A stretch of 64,000 nucleotides of DNA from an uncultured bacterium (GTDB lineage Bacteria; Bacillota; Clostridia; Lachnospirales; Lachnospiraceae), in assembly GCA_947177425.1 (NCBI GenBank), contig CAMWUN010000005.1, positions 52,721-116,720 of the forward strand, in the 5' to 3' direction. A model generated the notes under the pieces. The model saw only the letters and a list, made by a program, of their open reading frames with translations, was not told where the DNA came from and made no database searches. A program made the translations under genes and the position numbers. The first letter of the stretch is position 1, and every line of letters begins with the position of its first letter. Below, one piece after another: positions 16,426 through 25,156 of this stretch.

Positions 16426-18306
16426 ATGGATAAAGATACAACAACGATTTCCCCAAAAGCATTTGCCCACTTATTCGGCGAGGCAGAAAAGTGCAGCCGC
16501 CGGTTTTGTTTTATATTAGGTTCAGGCGCCTCCCGGCAGGCCGGTATCATGACTGGTGTGGATATGGCCAGGCAGTGGTCTGACCAGTTAAAGGACAAGT
16601 ACGAGGAAAAAGAACTCAAAGCCCTTATGAAAAAACTGAAAATCGACAGCATTGAACCAAACAGCAAAAACTACTTTGGCATATATGATTTACGCTTTTA
16701 TCCCGACTATCAGACCGGATATGCTTATTTTGAAAAAGAACTGGAAAAAGGCACGCCAAGCCTTGGTCATCATGTGCTGGCAAAGATTCTTGCAGGTAAA
16801 AAGCACAATCTGGCAATCACTACCAACTTCGACAGTCTGATTGAGGATGCCCTTTTTATTTATACCAACGAACATCCCCTGGTGGTAGGTCATGAATCCC
16901 TCGCCCAGTTCATCAACTTAAACATCGAAAGGCCCGTTGTTGCCAAGATACACAGAGGGCTGTATTATCATCCCTTTAACCGCCAAAAAGAAATAAATGC
17001 CCTTGCTGAAGAATGGAAAAATACCTTAAAAAATGCCTTGATGGTTTATACACCCATTGTCATCGGCTATGCAGGCGGCGACCAGAGCCTTATGAAATTC
17101 CTGTGTGATGACAATGCAAAAATGAACGGAATGTACTGGTGCTACTGGAATAAGGAAGAACCTTCCCGGGAAATTGTTGATTTGGTCAAAAGTAAAGACG
17201 GATGTCTGGTGCCTATTGAAAGCTTTGACCAGATCATGTTTCTGCTTTCCAGAAAATTAGGCATTGAAAATCCTGAAAAGGAAATGCTGGAAGTGACCCA
17301 GAGACGGATTGAAAACTACAACCAGCAGTATGATGAATTTGAAGAGCGAATCAAAGAAGCATCTAAAGAGGAAAGTTCTTCCAACGGCATTATTGGAGAA
17401 ACCTTAAATGCAATTGATTCTTTAAATGAACAGCTTTTAAAAGATACCGAAAAGGAACAGAGCCCGGAAGCGTTTTATCAGAAAGGCAATGTATATAGAC
17501 GCTTAGAAAAGTATGAAGAAGCAATAAATGCCTATACAAAGGCCATTGAACGTAACCCTGAATACAGTGCTGCTTATAATAACCGCGGTCTGGCTTACAA
17601 AAATCTGGGGAAATATACTGAAGCCATAAATGATTATACCGAGGCTATACTAATTAATCCTAAATATGCCATCGCTTATAATAACCGTGGATTCGCACAT
17701 AAAACTATTGGAGAATATGCCGAGGCAATCGCTGACTATGAAAAGGCAATCGAACTGAATCCTAAATACAGCATTGCTTACAATAACCTTGGGGCTACCT
17801 ACAATAACCTTGAGGAATATGTGAAAGCAATTACTTATTTTGACAAGTCCCTTGAACTGAACCCTGAATATGCCATAGCCTATAACAACCGCGGTTTTTC
17901 TTTTACAGCCCTTGGAGAATATGAAAAAGCAATCGCGGACTGTACGAACGCCATAGAGTTTAATCCCAAGTACAGTCTGGCATACAGCAATCGCGGATTT
18001 GCTTACATCGGCCTTGAAGAATATGAAAAGGCAATTGCTGACTGTACTGAAGCGATAAAACTGGATCCTGCAACCGCCAGTGCGTATAAACATATGGGTG
18101 TTGCTTACTTTATGCTAAATGATACTTCAAAAGCACTCTCCTGTTTAAATAAAGCCATTGGCTTAAATCCTAATTATACCAAAGCATACGAAATGCGGGC
18201 TAAAGTATACCGGGCAATGAATAAGCTTAAGGAAGCTGAAAAAGATGAAGAAATTGCTCAAAATGGAGCCCTGTTAACTTCTAACCAAACTGCTTCCGAT
18301 ATATAG
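16426..18306 (+). CDS. SIR2-like NAD-binding domain fused to tetratricopeptide repeats
   Basis: The 626-residue protein starts with a SIR2-like domain: GSGAS at 32-36 for NAD binding, TTNFD near 132-136, KIH at 174-176 and GYAGGD at 214-219. This is the pattern of the SIR2 domains that act as NADases in phage-defence proteins, not of zinc-containing deacetylases; the zinc cysteines are absent. From about residue 348 to 617 there are eight 34-residue TPR units (YEKAIADCTNAIEFNPKY type), a likely sensor or oligomerisation scaffold. No partner gene is adjacent in the same direction; the divergent Rpn nuclease is the nearest. A defence function is inference. Its own promoter and terminator make it a single-gene unit. 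Confidence 0.82.
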   Translation: MDKDTTTISPKAFAHLFGEAEKCSRRFCFILGSGASRQAGIMTGVDMARQWSDQLKDKYEEKELKALMKKLKIDSIEPNSKNYFGIYDLRFYPDYQTGYAYFEKELEKGTPSLGHHVLAKILAGKKHNLAITTNFDSLIEDALFIYTNEHPLVVGHESLAQFINLNIERPVVAKIHRGLYYHPFNRQKEINALAEEWKNTLKNALMVYTPIVIGYAGGDQSLMKFLCDDNAKMNGMYWCYWNKEEPSREIVDLVKSKDGCLVPIESFDQIMFLLSRKLGIENPEKEMLEVTQRRIENYNQQYDEFEERIKEASKEESSSNGIIGETLNAIDSLNEQLLKDTEKEQSPEAFYQKGNVYRRLEKYEEAINAYTKAIERNPEYSAAYNNRGLAYKNLGKYTEAINDYTEAILINPKYAIAYNNRGFAHKTIGEYAEAIADYEKAIELNPKYSIAYNNLGATYNNLEEYVKAITYFDKSLELNPEYAIAYNNRGFSFTALGEYEKAIADCTNAIEFNPKYSLAYSNRGFAYIGLEEYEKAIADCTEAIKLDPATASAYKHMGVAYFMLNDTSKALSCLNKAIGLNPNYTKAYEMRAKVYRAMNKLKEAEKDEEIAQNGALLTSNQTASDI

Positions 18307-18315
18307 TTTCCTGAA

Positions 18316-18350
18316 AAAGAGACAATTACCTCCCCCGTAATTGTCTCTTT
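18316..18350 (+). terminator. Terminator after the SIR2-TPR gene
   Basis: A perfect 14-bp stem, AAAGAGACAATTAC with GTAATTGTCTCTTT, has a 7-base loop and lies 10 bases past the stop. The following T-tract is weak (TTCCAATTATTT). Confidence 0.7.
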
Positions 18351-18475
18351 CCAATTATTTCCCCAAATCCCATCCACCACCTTTGAAAGCAGTATATCAA
18401 CCGTCAGACAATAACTTTTAAAAAATTTATTTCCTCTATTGCCTTATAGCCTACAATATGTTAATATGAATATGC

Positions 18476-18483
18476 CTACGTAG
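18476..18483. promoter_or_regulatory. Possible BlaI-type operator
   Basis: A perfect CTACGTAG palindrome lies 41 bases upstream of the blaI-like start, near CTACAATATG at 18450. BlaI/MecI proteins bind TACA/TGTA dyads, so these could be operator elements, but the match is short. Confidence 0.3.
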
Positions 18484-18524
18484 TGTTAATATAAAACCAA
18501 AAATTGTGGAAGAAAGAGGAAATC

Positions 18525-18923
18525 ATGTTACAGCAAATTTCGGAATCCGAACTGGTACTTATGAATATTATCTGGAAGAATGGGGGGATTGCTTTATATT
18601 CTTTCATCATGGACGAATTGGAAAAAGACAGAAATGAATGGAAAAAAAACACTGTGCTCACACTGCTTTCCCGGCTGATTGATAAGAAATTTCTGAAAAC
18701 AAACAAAATTGGCAGGCGTAATGAATATGCGGCGGTTGTGACACAACAGGAATATCAGGCAATGCAGACTCACCGGTTTCTTGACAGAATCTACGGCGGG
18801 GACGTTAAGAATCTGGTGTCCACTCTTTTGCAGGAGGATATCATTTCTTCCGGCGAGCTGAAAGAGATTGAAGATTTCTGGAACGCGCAAAAACAGCGCA
18901 GAAACGGGGCGGACTATGATTGA
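18525..18923 (+). CDS. BlaI/MecI-family transcriptional repressor
   Basis: The 132-residue protein matches the penicillinase-repressor family: an N-terminal winged helix (ISESELVLMNIIWKNG, then VLTLLSRLIDKKFL) and a C-terminal dimerisation helix region. The ATG at 18525 is preferred to 18504 because GAGG lies upstream. Its stop overlaps the start of the M56 peptidase gene by 8 bases, the usual blaI-blaR1 arrangement. Family members repress until their membrane partner triggers cleavage. What genes it controls, apart from its own operon, is not evident; no beta-lactamase is nearby. Confidence 0.9.
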   Translation: MLQQISESELVLMNIIWKNGGIALYSFIMDELEKDRNEWKKNTVLTLLSRLIDKKFLKTNKIGRRNEYAAVVTQQEYQAMQTHRFLDRIYGGDVKNLVSTLLQEDIISSGELKEIEDFWNAQKQRRNGADYD

Positions 18924-20853
18924 ATTTATGAAAATCTTACTGTCCCTTTCCTTTTCCGGCGCCCTGCTCACCCTGCTCATTCTGGGGCTGAAACCCCTAT
19001 ACAAAAACAGGTTCAGTAAAAGCTGGCAGTACTATATTCTGGCAATAGCCGCCTTACGTTTTGTCATCCCGTTTACACCGGATACCACAATCACAGGGAG
19101 CCTGTTTGCCAGAGCGGAAACCCTGCTTGAGGGTGCTGGCCCCACCGCTTCCGACAGCCTCCAGACACGCTTTCAGACGCCTTTATCCGGACAGTTGTCT
19201 CCGGCGACAGAGGACAGCATTCCAGCCAGCCCGGAGGCGGATGAATTATTGGAAACAGCGGAAGGCTCCATAATGCAGACAGGTACAAAAAGAGAAATCA
19301 GAACAGCCAATAACGGCTTTCTGTCAGATTCCCCCGCTATAGGCGCCTGTTTCGTTTTTATATGGGCGGCCGCCGGGCTCATGTTTTTTGTCCGCAAAAT
19401 AACCCTCTATCAGGCATTTACCCGCTGCAGCAAAGCCGGAAATATGGAAGTATCAGACCTTGCAGTTTTAAATATACTGTCTGCATGTGAAGAAAAACTC
19501 CATATCAGAGGAAGGGTAGAATTGTACCAGAACAGTCTGATTGGTTCGCCTGTCATGACCGGATTCTTCCGTCCGAAAATTATACTGCCCGCCGCAAAAA
19601 TAACAACAGACAATTTAACTTACATTTTTACCCACGAACTGATCCATTACAAACGGAAGGATATGTTTTACAAGTGGTTTGTACAGATTATCCTCTGTAT
19701 CCACTGGTTCAATCCCTTCCTGTATTTACTGGCAAAAGAAATAAACAGGACATGTGAATTATCCTGCGATGAACTGGTCACAGCCCCTCTGGATAATAAA
19801 GCAAGGGCCGCCTACGGCGATGCACTGCTTTCCTTTTTAAAGGCGGAGAATGGCTATGGCAGTTCCCTGGCTTCTGTCACCCTGACAGAAGGCGCCAGAC
19901 AAATAAAAGAAAGGTTAGGTGCAATTATGGACTTTAAAAAGAAATCAAAACTGCGCACCACATGCACGGTACTTGCGACAGCCGCATTCTGTGCCTGCTT
20001 TATGGCAGTCGGTGCATATGCTGCTTCTCCGCAGACAGGGAAATCCCTTTCCGGCAAAGAAGCAAAAGCCGACGAGACACCTTTTCCCGAAGAGGAAAAA
20101 GACGAACGCCAGATAGCCGATTCCCCCGGTGAAGGAGAGGGATACGGAACGTTATACTATACCCAGACCGGCTTTTATATAGATTCCCATATTATTGAAA
20201 TGGGCTGGAACTTAAACGAACAGGCCAGTAAATTCTATCCCACCGAAAGAACACTGGCCTTAAAGGATAATTCCTACATCACCGTATATTTTGATGATGC
20301 TGTAAAAGAGTATGCCTATGATGAAAAGGCTGCCAGCGCAATTGCCGGACTGATTTATCATCTGAAAAACACAAACTGCAACCCTGTCCTTGAAATGCCT
20401 CTGATAACAGACATTGAAAATATCGAGGGCAAGGACGTAAACCTTCTGGCAGAAGAATACTACCGGAATGGAATGTTATGCAGATTTTCCGCGATTTTTC
20501 CTCTTCTGGATACTGCCAGACAGGAAACCTACTATCAGAACATATATCAGGACGGCAACACCGCTTTCTTCTCTGTCACCATAGAATATATGGATGCTGC
20601 TGAGATGGCATCCTATGCGGCAAAAGCAGATGAAGACGGCAATGTAGCTTTCTTTTCTATTCTGCTGAACTATTTGGATGAAAAAACTATCCGGCAATAC
20701 GCAGAAAAATGTTACAAAGAGGGAAACATTGCAGAATTCTCAATTCTTACCGAATACATGACCAGTGAGGAACTACAGAACTGGCTGTCAAAAGCCCATA
20801 CTGATAAAAAGAATTCTTTTCATCATGTAATATATGATGCACTGTACCGCTAA
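18916..20853 (+). CDS. BlaR1/MecR1-like M56 membrane metallopeptidase with 28-residue C-terminal repeats
   Basis: The 645-residue protein has N-terminal transmembrane helices, a zinc protease site HELIH at 240-244 with YKRKD, then EINRTCELSCDE, the third zinc-ligand region, and a last helix near TVLATAAFCACFMAVGA. The start at 18916 overlaps the repressor stop. Beyond the last helix a typical BlaR1 has a penicillin-binding sensor; here there is none. Instead, a roughly 250-residue outside part ends in four exact-length 28-residue repeats from 20461 to 20796 (pattern: x-D-G-N-x-A-F-F-S-I-L, then Y, then YA-x-K) plus a degenerate fifth. The ligand is unknown. Confidence 0.85.
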   Translation: MIEFMKILLSLSFSGALLTLLILGLKPLYKNRFSKSWQYYILAIAALRFVIPFTPDTTITGSLFARAETLLEGAGPTASDSLQTRFQTPLSGQLSPATEDSIPASPEADELLETAEGSIMQTGTKREIRTANNGFLSDSPAIGACFVFIWAAAGLMFFVRKITLYQAFTRCSKAGNMEVSDLAVLNILSACEEKLHIRGRVELYQNSLIGSPVMTGFFRPKIILPAAKITTDNLTYIFTHELIHYKRKDMFYKWFVQIILCIHWFNPFLYLLAKEINRTCELSCDELVTAPLDNKARAAYGDALLSFLKAENGYGSSLASVTLTEGARQIKERLGAIMDFKKKSKLRTTCTVLATAAFCACFMAVGAYAASPQTGKSLSGKEAKADETPFPEEEKDERQIADSPGEGEGYGTLYYTQTGFYIDSHIIEMGWNLNEQASKFYPTERTLALKDNSYITVYFDDAVKEYAYDEKAASAIAGLIYHLKNTNCNPVLEMPLITDIENIEGKDVNLLAEEYYRNGMLCRFSAIFPLLDTARQETYYQNIYQDGNTAFFSVTIEYMDAAEMASYAAKADEDGNVAFFSILLNYLDEKTIRQYAEKCYKEGNIAEFSILTEYMTSEELQNWLSKAHTDKKNSFHHVIYDALYR

Positions 20854-20883
20854 TCCATCGTATCCTGAAAACATGTCTGAAGT

Positions 20884-20921
20884 TAACAAACGCCGCCGCG
20901 CTTCGCGGGCCAGCGTTTGTG
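20884..20921. repeat. REP-like palindrome, copy 2
   Basis: TAACAAACGCCG, then CGCGCTTCGCGGG, then CCAGCGTTTGT forms an imperfect hairpin related to the copies at 13645 and 35836. It lies between convergent genes, the usual place for REP elements. Confidence 0.7.
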
Positions 20922-20980
20922 GTGATTGCGAGGAGGCGCACATACAGTACGCCTCCTTATGCCGGCTGTCCTGCGGCTTT

Positions 20981-23359
20981 TCAGATTGTAACAACGGCTT
21001 TCTGAACCGCCGTATCCTCTGCACTAACTTCAATACATGCTTCTTCTTCCGCTGTCTTTTTCACGATTAAAAGCGCCCTTCCCTGGAACAGGCGGCATTT
21101 GCCCAGAGTATAATTATCCTCACTTACAGGATCTGCACTGCCCATCCCCACAAGTATCAAATTTTTGTCCAACTGGCAGGAAACCGTTCCGGCATAGTTG
21201 GGAACGCGCCGGCCTTCTTCGTCCACAGCTTCAATAGTTAAAACAATAACATCCGCTGTTTCATTTTTTTCTGCCACAGCTTTTAATGCCGCTGTCTCCT
21301 TCGCAGTTTCCAGTCTGCTGGAAAAGCCTTTTATACCGTCATGATACTCTGCAACTTCAATAATTCCCGGCTCATAAACAATATCGGTCTGCAAAATCCA
21401 GCTATCCGGCACAGCCCTGCGGCCTATGCTTTTACCGTTTATAAAAATTTCAACTTCCTGCGCCCTGCTGTATATATCAAGACGGACCCTGCGGCCTTCA
21501 AAGCCGGGCCAGGTCCAGCTTTCCGTAACATCCGGCCAGCCCCATGAAGAGACTGCTTCTTTTTTGCCGAAATGCTCCGGATTCAAAACCGTAATCACCG
21601 GACCTGATTCCACTCCCCAGAGCAGACGGCGGAATTTTCCCTGCGGCCTCAAAAATCCGCATAAGTCATAATCCCCACAGTTGCCGGTATGGAAGGGGTA
21701 ATCACAGAACAGCCCTCCGGTCTGGTCATAAAAAGCATGTCCGATTCCGCTCTCCCCCAGGTAATCATATGCCGTCCATGTAAAATCTCCCAGAACATAA
21801 GGATATTCCATTGTCCGTTCCCATACCTGTTTCATCTTGTTTGGATAGCTCTCGGTTCCTAATATAATTCGCTCCGGGAATGCCTTCCCATCCTCTTCAT
21901 AGCGGTCATCCAGATAATTATATCCCACTACATCCAAATCTGCTGCAAAAGGAGCTGTGATTTCGCCCCAGTGCCGGGTAACATAGTCTGCCTGGTCAAG
22001 GAACCCCCTGACCTCTTCCGGCAGGCTTTCAAAATCAATCTCTTCACCGCTTCCAAAAATGTTTGCCAGAATACCTCCAAATTCCCCTGCATCGAGAAAA
22101 ACAGCGCAAACGCCGTTTGTAATGGCACGTGTGCCATCCATACTGCGGACATATTCACACATGGCATGGGAAATTTCCGCCCCGTTGCCGCTGCCATCAC
22201 GCTCCCCAATCTCGTTGCCAATGGAATACATAATGACAGACGGATGATTTCTGTCACGCAGTACCATGGACGCAAGGTCTTCCTTCCAGAATTTTTCAAA
22301 ATATAAGTGATAATCAAAGGGATTCTTTTTCGCCCGCCAGCAGTCAAAGCACTCGTCTATGACAAGCATCCCGTACTTGTCGCAGGCATCCAGCAGTGCC
22401 CTGCTCATAGGGTTATGGCTGGTGCGGACAGCATTATAGCCGCTTTCCTTCAACTGACGGATTTTTCTCTCTTCCAGGGTTGTATAGGCACAGGCCCCGG
22501 CAATGCCGTTATCATGGTGGATACATCCCCCACGCAGCTTGATATGCTCACCGTTCAGGAAAAATCCCTCCCGGGAAAAAGACAGGGTGCGCACACCGAA
22601 TGCAGTTGTTTTTTCATCATTGCCTGCCTTTACTTTGGCGGTATAAAGATACGGATTTTCCAGATTCCATGGAATCAGGTTTTGATTTTTTACTTTAAAA
22701 GTACAGTCCGTAATGCCAGGGCCGCAGAAAATATCTTTCCTTTCGTCCGCAACCATCCTTCCGTCTGCGTCATAAATAGTAAGCGATGCAGGAATTTCTT
22801 CCGGACACCCGGCATTTGTAATTCTGACAGAAACTTCTACTGTATCAAGTGACAGCGGATTAGCCCAGACAGACCAGGGTTCTAAATGCACGTCCTCTCC
22901 TTCCAGCATCCAGACATGGCGGTAAATCCCGCTTCCCGTATACCAGCGGCTATTGGGAAGCGCATTGTTTTCAACTACAATTTTAAGTTTGTTGTCCTCA
23001 TCAAATTTCATCCACTTTGTAATGTTAACATAAAATTCTGTATAACCGTAATGGTGCAGGGCGACCATGGTTCCATTAAGCCATACCTCGGTATTTCCAT
23101 AAGAGCCTTCAAAAAGCAGGATAAACTGCTTCCCTTTTTTATCTCCCGCCACTACAAAATGTTTTTCGTAAGTGCCAATGCCTCCCTGATAAAATCCGCC
23201 TGCGCCTTCTGTTCTGGCATCCGGGGTCCTACTGGTGGATATCATAAAATCATGGGGAAAATCCACTGTTTTTTTGTATGCTGCCCCCTCTTTATCTAAG
23301 GCTGCGGTTCCTGTTGAATAAGAAAAACTCCAGTTTTTGTCAAAAGATACGGCCTTCAT
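20981..23359 (-). CDS. Glycoside hydrolase family 2 protein (beta-galactosidase type)
   Basis: The 792-residue protein has the GH2 plan: an N-terminal jelly-roll sugar-binding domain (DFPHDFM, NTEVWLNG), an immunoglobulin-like domain, a TIM barrel (RTSHNPMSRALLDACDKYGM) and C-terminal beta domains. The acid/base Glu383 is in SIGNEIGE and the nucleophile Glu503 in GTESYPN. A good AGGAGG precedes the ATG. There is no signal peptide. Beta-galactosidase is likely, but beta-glucuronidase or related specificities in GH2 cannot be excluded. It is divergent from the AraC regulator at 23506, which probably activates it. Confidence 0.88.
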   Translation of the reverse strand: MKAVSFDKNWSFSYSTGTAALDKEGAAYKKTVDFPHDFMISTSRTPDARTEGAGGFYQGGIGTYEKHFVVAGDKKGKQFILLFEGSYGNTEVWLNGTMVALHHYGYTEFYVNITKWMKFDEDNKLKIVVENNALPNSRWYTGSGIYRHVWMLEGEDVHLEPWSVWANPLSLDTVEVSVRITNAGCPEEIPASLTIYDADGRMVADERKDIFCGPGITDCTFKVKNQNLIPWNLENPYLYTAKVKAGNDEKTTAFGVRTLSFSREGFFLNGEHIKLRGGCIHHDNGIAGACAYTTLEERKIRQLKESGYNAVRTSHNPMSRALLDACDKYGMLVIDECFDCWRAKKNPFDYHLYFEKFWKEDLASMVLRDRNHPSVIMYSIGNEIGERDGSGNGAEISHAMCEYVRSMDGTRAITNGVCAVFLDAGEFGGILANIFGSGEEIDFESLPEEVRGFLDQADYVTRHWGEITAPFAADLDVVGYNYLDDRYEEDGKAFPERIILGTESYPNKMKQVWERTMEYPYVLGDFTWTAYDYLGESGIGHAFYDQTGGLFCDYPFHTGNCGDYDLCGFLRPQGKFRRLLWGVESGPVITVLNPEHFGKKEAVSSWGWPDVTESWTWPGFEGRRVRLDIYSRAQEVEIFINGKSIGRRAVPDSWILQTDIVYEPGIIEVAEYHDGIKGFSSRLETAKETAALKAVAEKNETADVIVLTIEAVDEEGRRVPNYAGTVSCQLDKNLILVGMGSADPVSEDNYTLGKCRLFQGRALLIVKKTAEEEACIEVSAEDTAVQKAVVTI

Positions 23360-23433
23360 AATATATCCTCCTGTTCTAATTCCTATATTTTTGCCGGTAT
23401 TTTATTTCTGTTTTCATTATATCTTTTTTTCTC

Positions 23434-23463
23434 TTGGAAAATTTGTTATGATTACCTTATTAT
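23434..23463 (+). promoter_or_regulatory. Probable promoter of the second AraC gene
   Basis: TTGGAA at 23434-23439 and TATTAT at 23458-23463 have an 18-base spacer, 42 bases upstream of the ATG. A TATAAT-like box for the divergent GH2 gene is at 23416-23421 on the minus strand, without a clear -35, as expected for an activator-dependent promoter. Confidence 0.45.
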
Positions 23464-23505
23464 CCGTGATTTTTTGACATCAGAAGAGGCAGGAGGATTT
23501 CTCCC

Positions 23506-24696
23506 ATGGAAAAAATGTATGAATATTTTACTTTTGGCCAGATACAATCCGTTAAACAGGAATGGTTTGAAAAACGCCGAATCAGCTTAAGCTTTAAGGA
23601 TGCTGTCCAAAAACTTGTGGAAGCAGGACAGATTTCTTACGGAATCCCGCCCAGACCGGATTTTTTATCCTGGAATCTGATGGATATGCGGGATTTGCAG
23701 CGCCGTATCTACCAGGTTCCCATTGCGCTTAAAGAAATTATGGATGTGAAAGACCAGTTCATGGATCATGTGAACTATCTTTCCACCCTGAATGAGGTGC
23801 AGATTACCATGGAATCATGCTACATGAAACCGCAGTTAGTTTCCGTAAATTACTTTACTGTAATTTATGTATTAAGCGGAAGCTGTACTCTGGCTGCAAA
23901 AGGAAACAAACGGCACATGAAAGAGGGAGAACTCTGCATTCTCCCTCCTGGTGTACCTTATTATGTTCTGACTTCCCCCAAAGATATGGTTCTCAATATC
24001 TCCTCGAACCGGATAAATTTTGAGAAGCAGTTTAACAAACTGCTGTATCAGAACAACATTATTTCTGATTTTTTAAGAAATGCACTTTTAAAAGATGCAA
24101 AAGACTATATCTTTTTTATGGTTCCGCCCACAAAAGATTTCAAAAGTATCATCCAGCACCTGTTTTCAGAATTTGTGCAAAAAGACAGCTATTCTGAATC
24201 CCTTTTTTATTATTACCTGCAGATTTTTTATGTCAATATCCTCCGCAGTATCCAGAATACATGCCAGTACTATGCATCAGAAGAAAAAAACACTGCCCAG
24301 ATACTGCTCCCTGCTATTTTACAATATATGGATGACCATTACCGCAGCATAACCCTTGATGAACTGGCGGAACGGTTCCATTATGAAAGTTCTTATCTCA
24401 GCCGCTTCATCAAAGCTTCAACGGGAAAAAATTATATCAAAATCATTACGGAACTAAAAATCCGGGAGGCAAAAAAGCTCCTGACGGATACAAACTTAAG
24501 TATTGCCGAAATAGCCCTGCAGACCGGCTATCACAGTGCTGACCATTTTACCTGCTCCTTTAAGAAGCAGTGCGGGCTGTCACCCACAGCCTTCAGGAAA
24601 GCCTCTCATACTTCACAAAATGGTAAGTCGTGTCAAAATATACCTGCTCCTCACTGTCAGCCGTCACCTTCCACTCCGGCATTTCATCCAGATTAG
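23506..24696 (+). CDS. AraC-family transcriptional regulator
   Basis: The 396-residue protein has the same plan as the regulator at 1162: an extra N-terminal part of about 95 residues, a cupin sensing domain (VIYVLSGSCTLAAKG, GELCILPPGVPYYV) and a C-terminal double helix-turn-helix (LSIAEIALQTGYHSADHFTC, CGLSPTAFRK). AGGAGG precedes the start. The family domain ends near 24600; the last 30 or so residues are low-complexity and are encoded on the strand opposite the 3' end of folA, with which the gene overlaps by 104 bases. It probably controls the divergent GH2 gene. Confidence 0.9.
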   Translation: MEKMYEYFTFGQIQSVKQEWFEKRRISLSFKDAVQKLVEAGQISYGIPPRPDFLSWNLMDMRDLQRRIYQVPIALKEIMDVKDQFMDHVNYLSTLNEVQITMESCYMKPQLVSVNYFTVIYVLSGSCTLAAKGNKRHMKEGELCILPPGVPYYVLTSPKDMVLNISSNRINFEKQFNKLLYQNNIISDFLRNALLKDAKDYIFFMVPPTKDFKSIIQHLFSEFVQKDSYSESLFYYYLQIFYVNILRSIQNTCQYYASEEKNTAQILLPAILQYMDDHYRSITLDELAERFHYESSYLSRFIKASTGKNYIKIITELKIREAKKLLTDTNLSIAEIALQTGYHSADHFTCSFKKQCGLSPTAFRKASHTSQNGKSCQNIPAPHCQPSPSTPAFHPD

Positions 24697-25084
24697 GAAA
24701 ATAGGCATCTGCCGCATAAGAACGGTCAATCTTTGTCACATGGGCCACATCACAGTAAGGAAGGAGCTGCCTGTACACGCTTTCCCCGCCTACCACATAC
24801 ACATCCTTTGTATCATACTGTTTTAGTTCTTCAAGCAGTTCCTCCACATCATGAACCACCACTGCGTCCTTCACCTGATATGCCGGATTTGTTGACATAA
24901 TGATATTCGTCCGCATCTTAAGGGGCATCCCCTGGGGAAATGTCTCTAAAGTCTTTCTCCCCAGCACCACCACCTTTCCGGTAGTCTCCTGGCGGAAAAA
25001 CTTATGATCCGCCGGAATCCTGATTAAAAGGTCTCCGTTACTGCCAATTGCCCAGTTTTCATCCACTGCTACTATCAAATTCAT
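24593..25084 (-). CDS. folA: Dihydrofolate reductase
   Basis: The 163-residue protein reduces dihydrofolate with NADPH. It starts MNLIVAVDENWAIGSNGDLL, the usual N-terminal strand and Met20-type loop, followed by VVLGRKTLETFP and DVYVVGGESVYRQLLPYC for cofactor binding. Length and order are standard. It follows thyA in the same direction by 72 bases, a functional pair because thymidylate synthase produces dihydrofolate. Its 3' end overlaps the AraC gene tail to tail. Confidence 0.95.
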   Translation of the reverse strand: MNLIVAVDENWAIGSNGDLLIRIPADHKFFRQETTGKVVVLGRKTLETFPQGMPLKMRTNIIMSTNPAYQVKDAVVVHDVEELLEELKQYDTKDVYVVGGESVYRQLLPYCDVAHVTKIDRSYAADAYFPNLDEMPEWKVTADSEEQVYFDTTYHFVKYERLS

Positions 25085-25156
25085 GTATTCAGGCTCCTTT
25101 CCCTCTATATCTGCGCCTGCTTAACAATCCAGGCCAGGCTCTGTCCAACCGTAATT

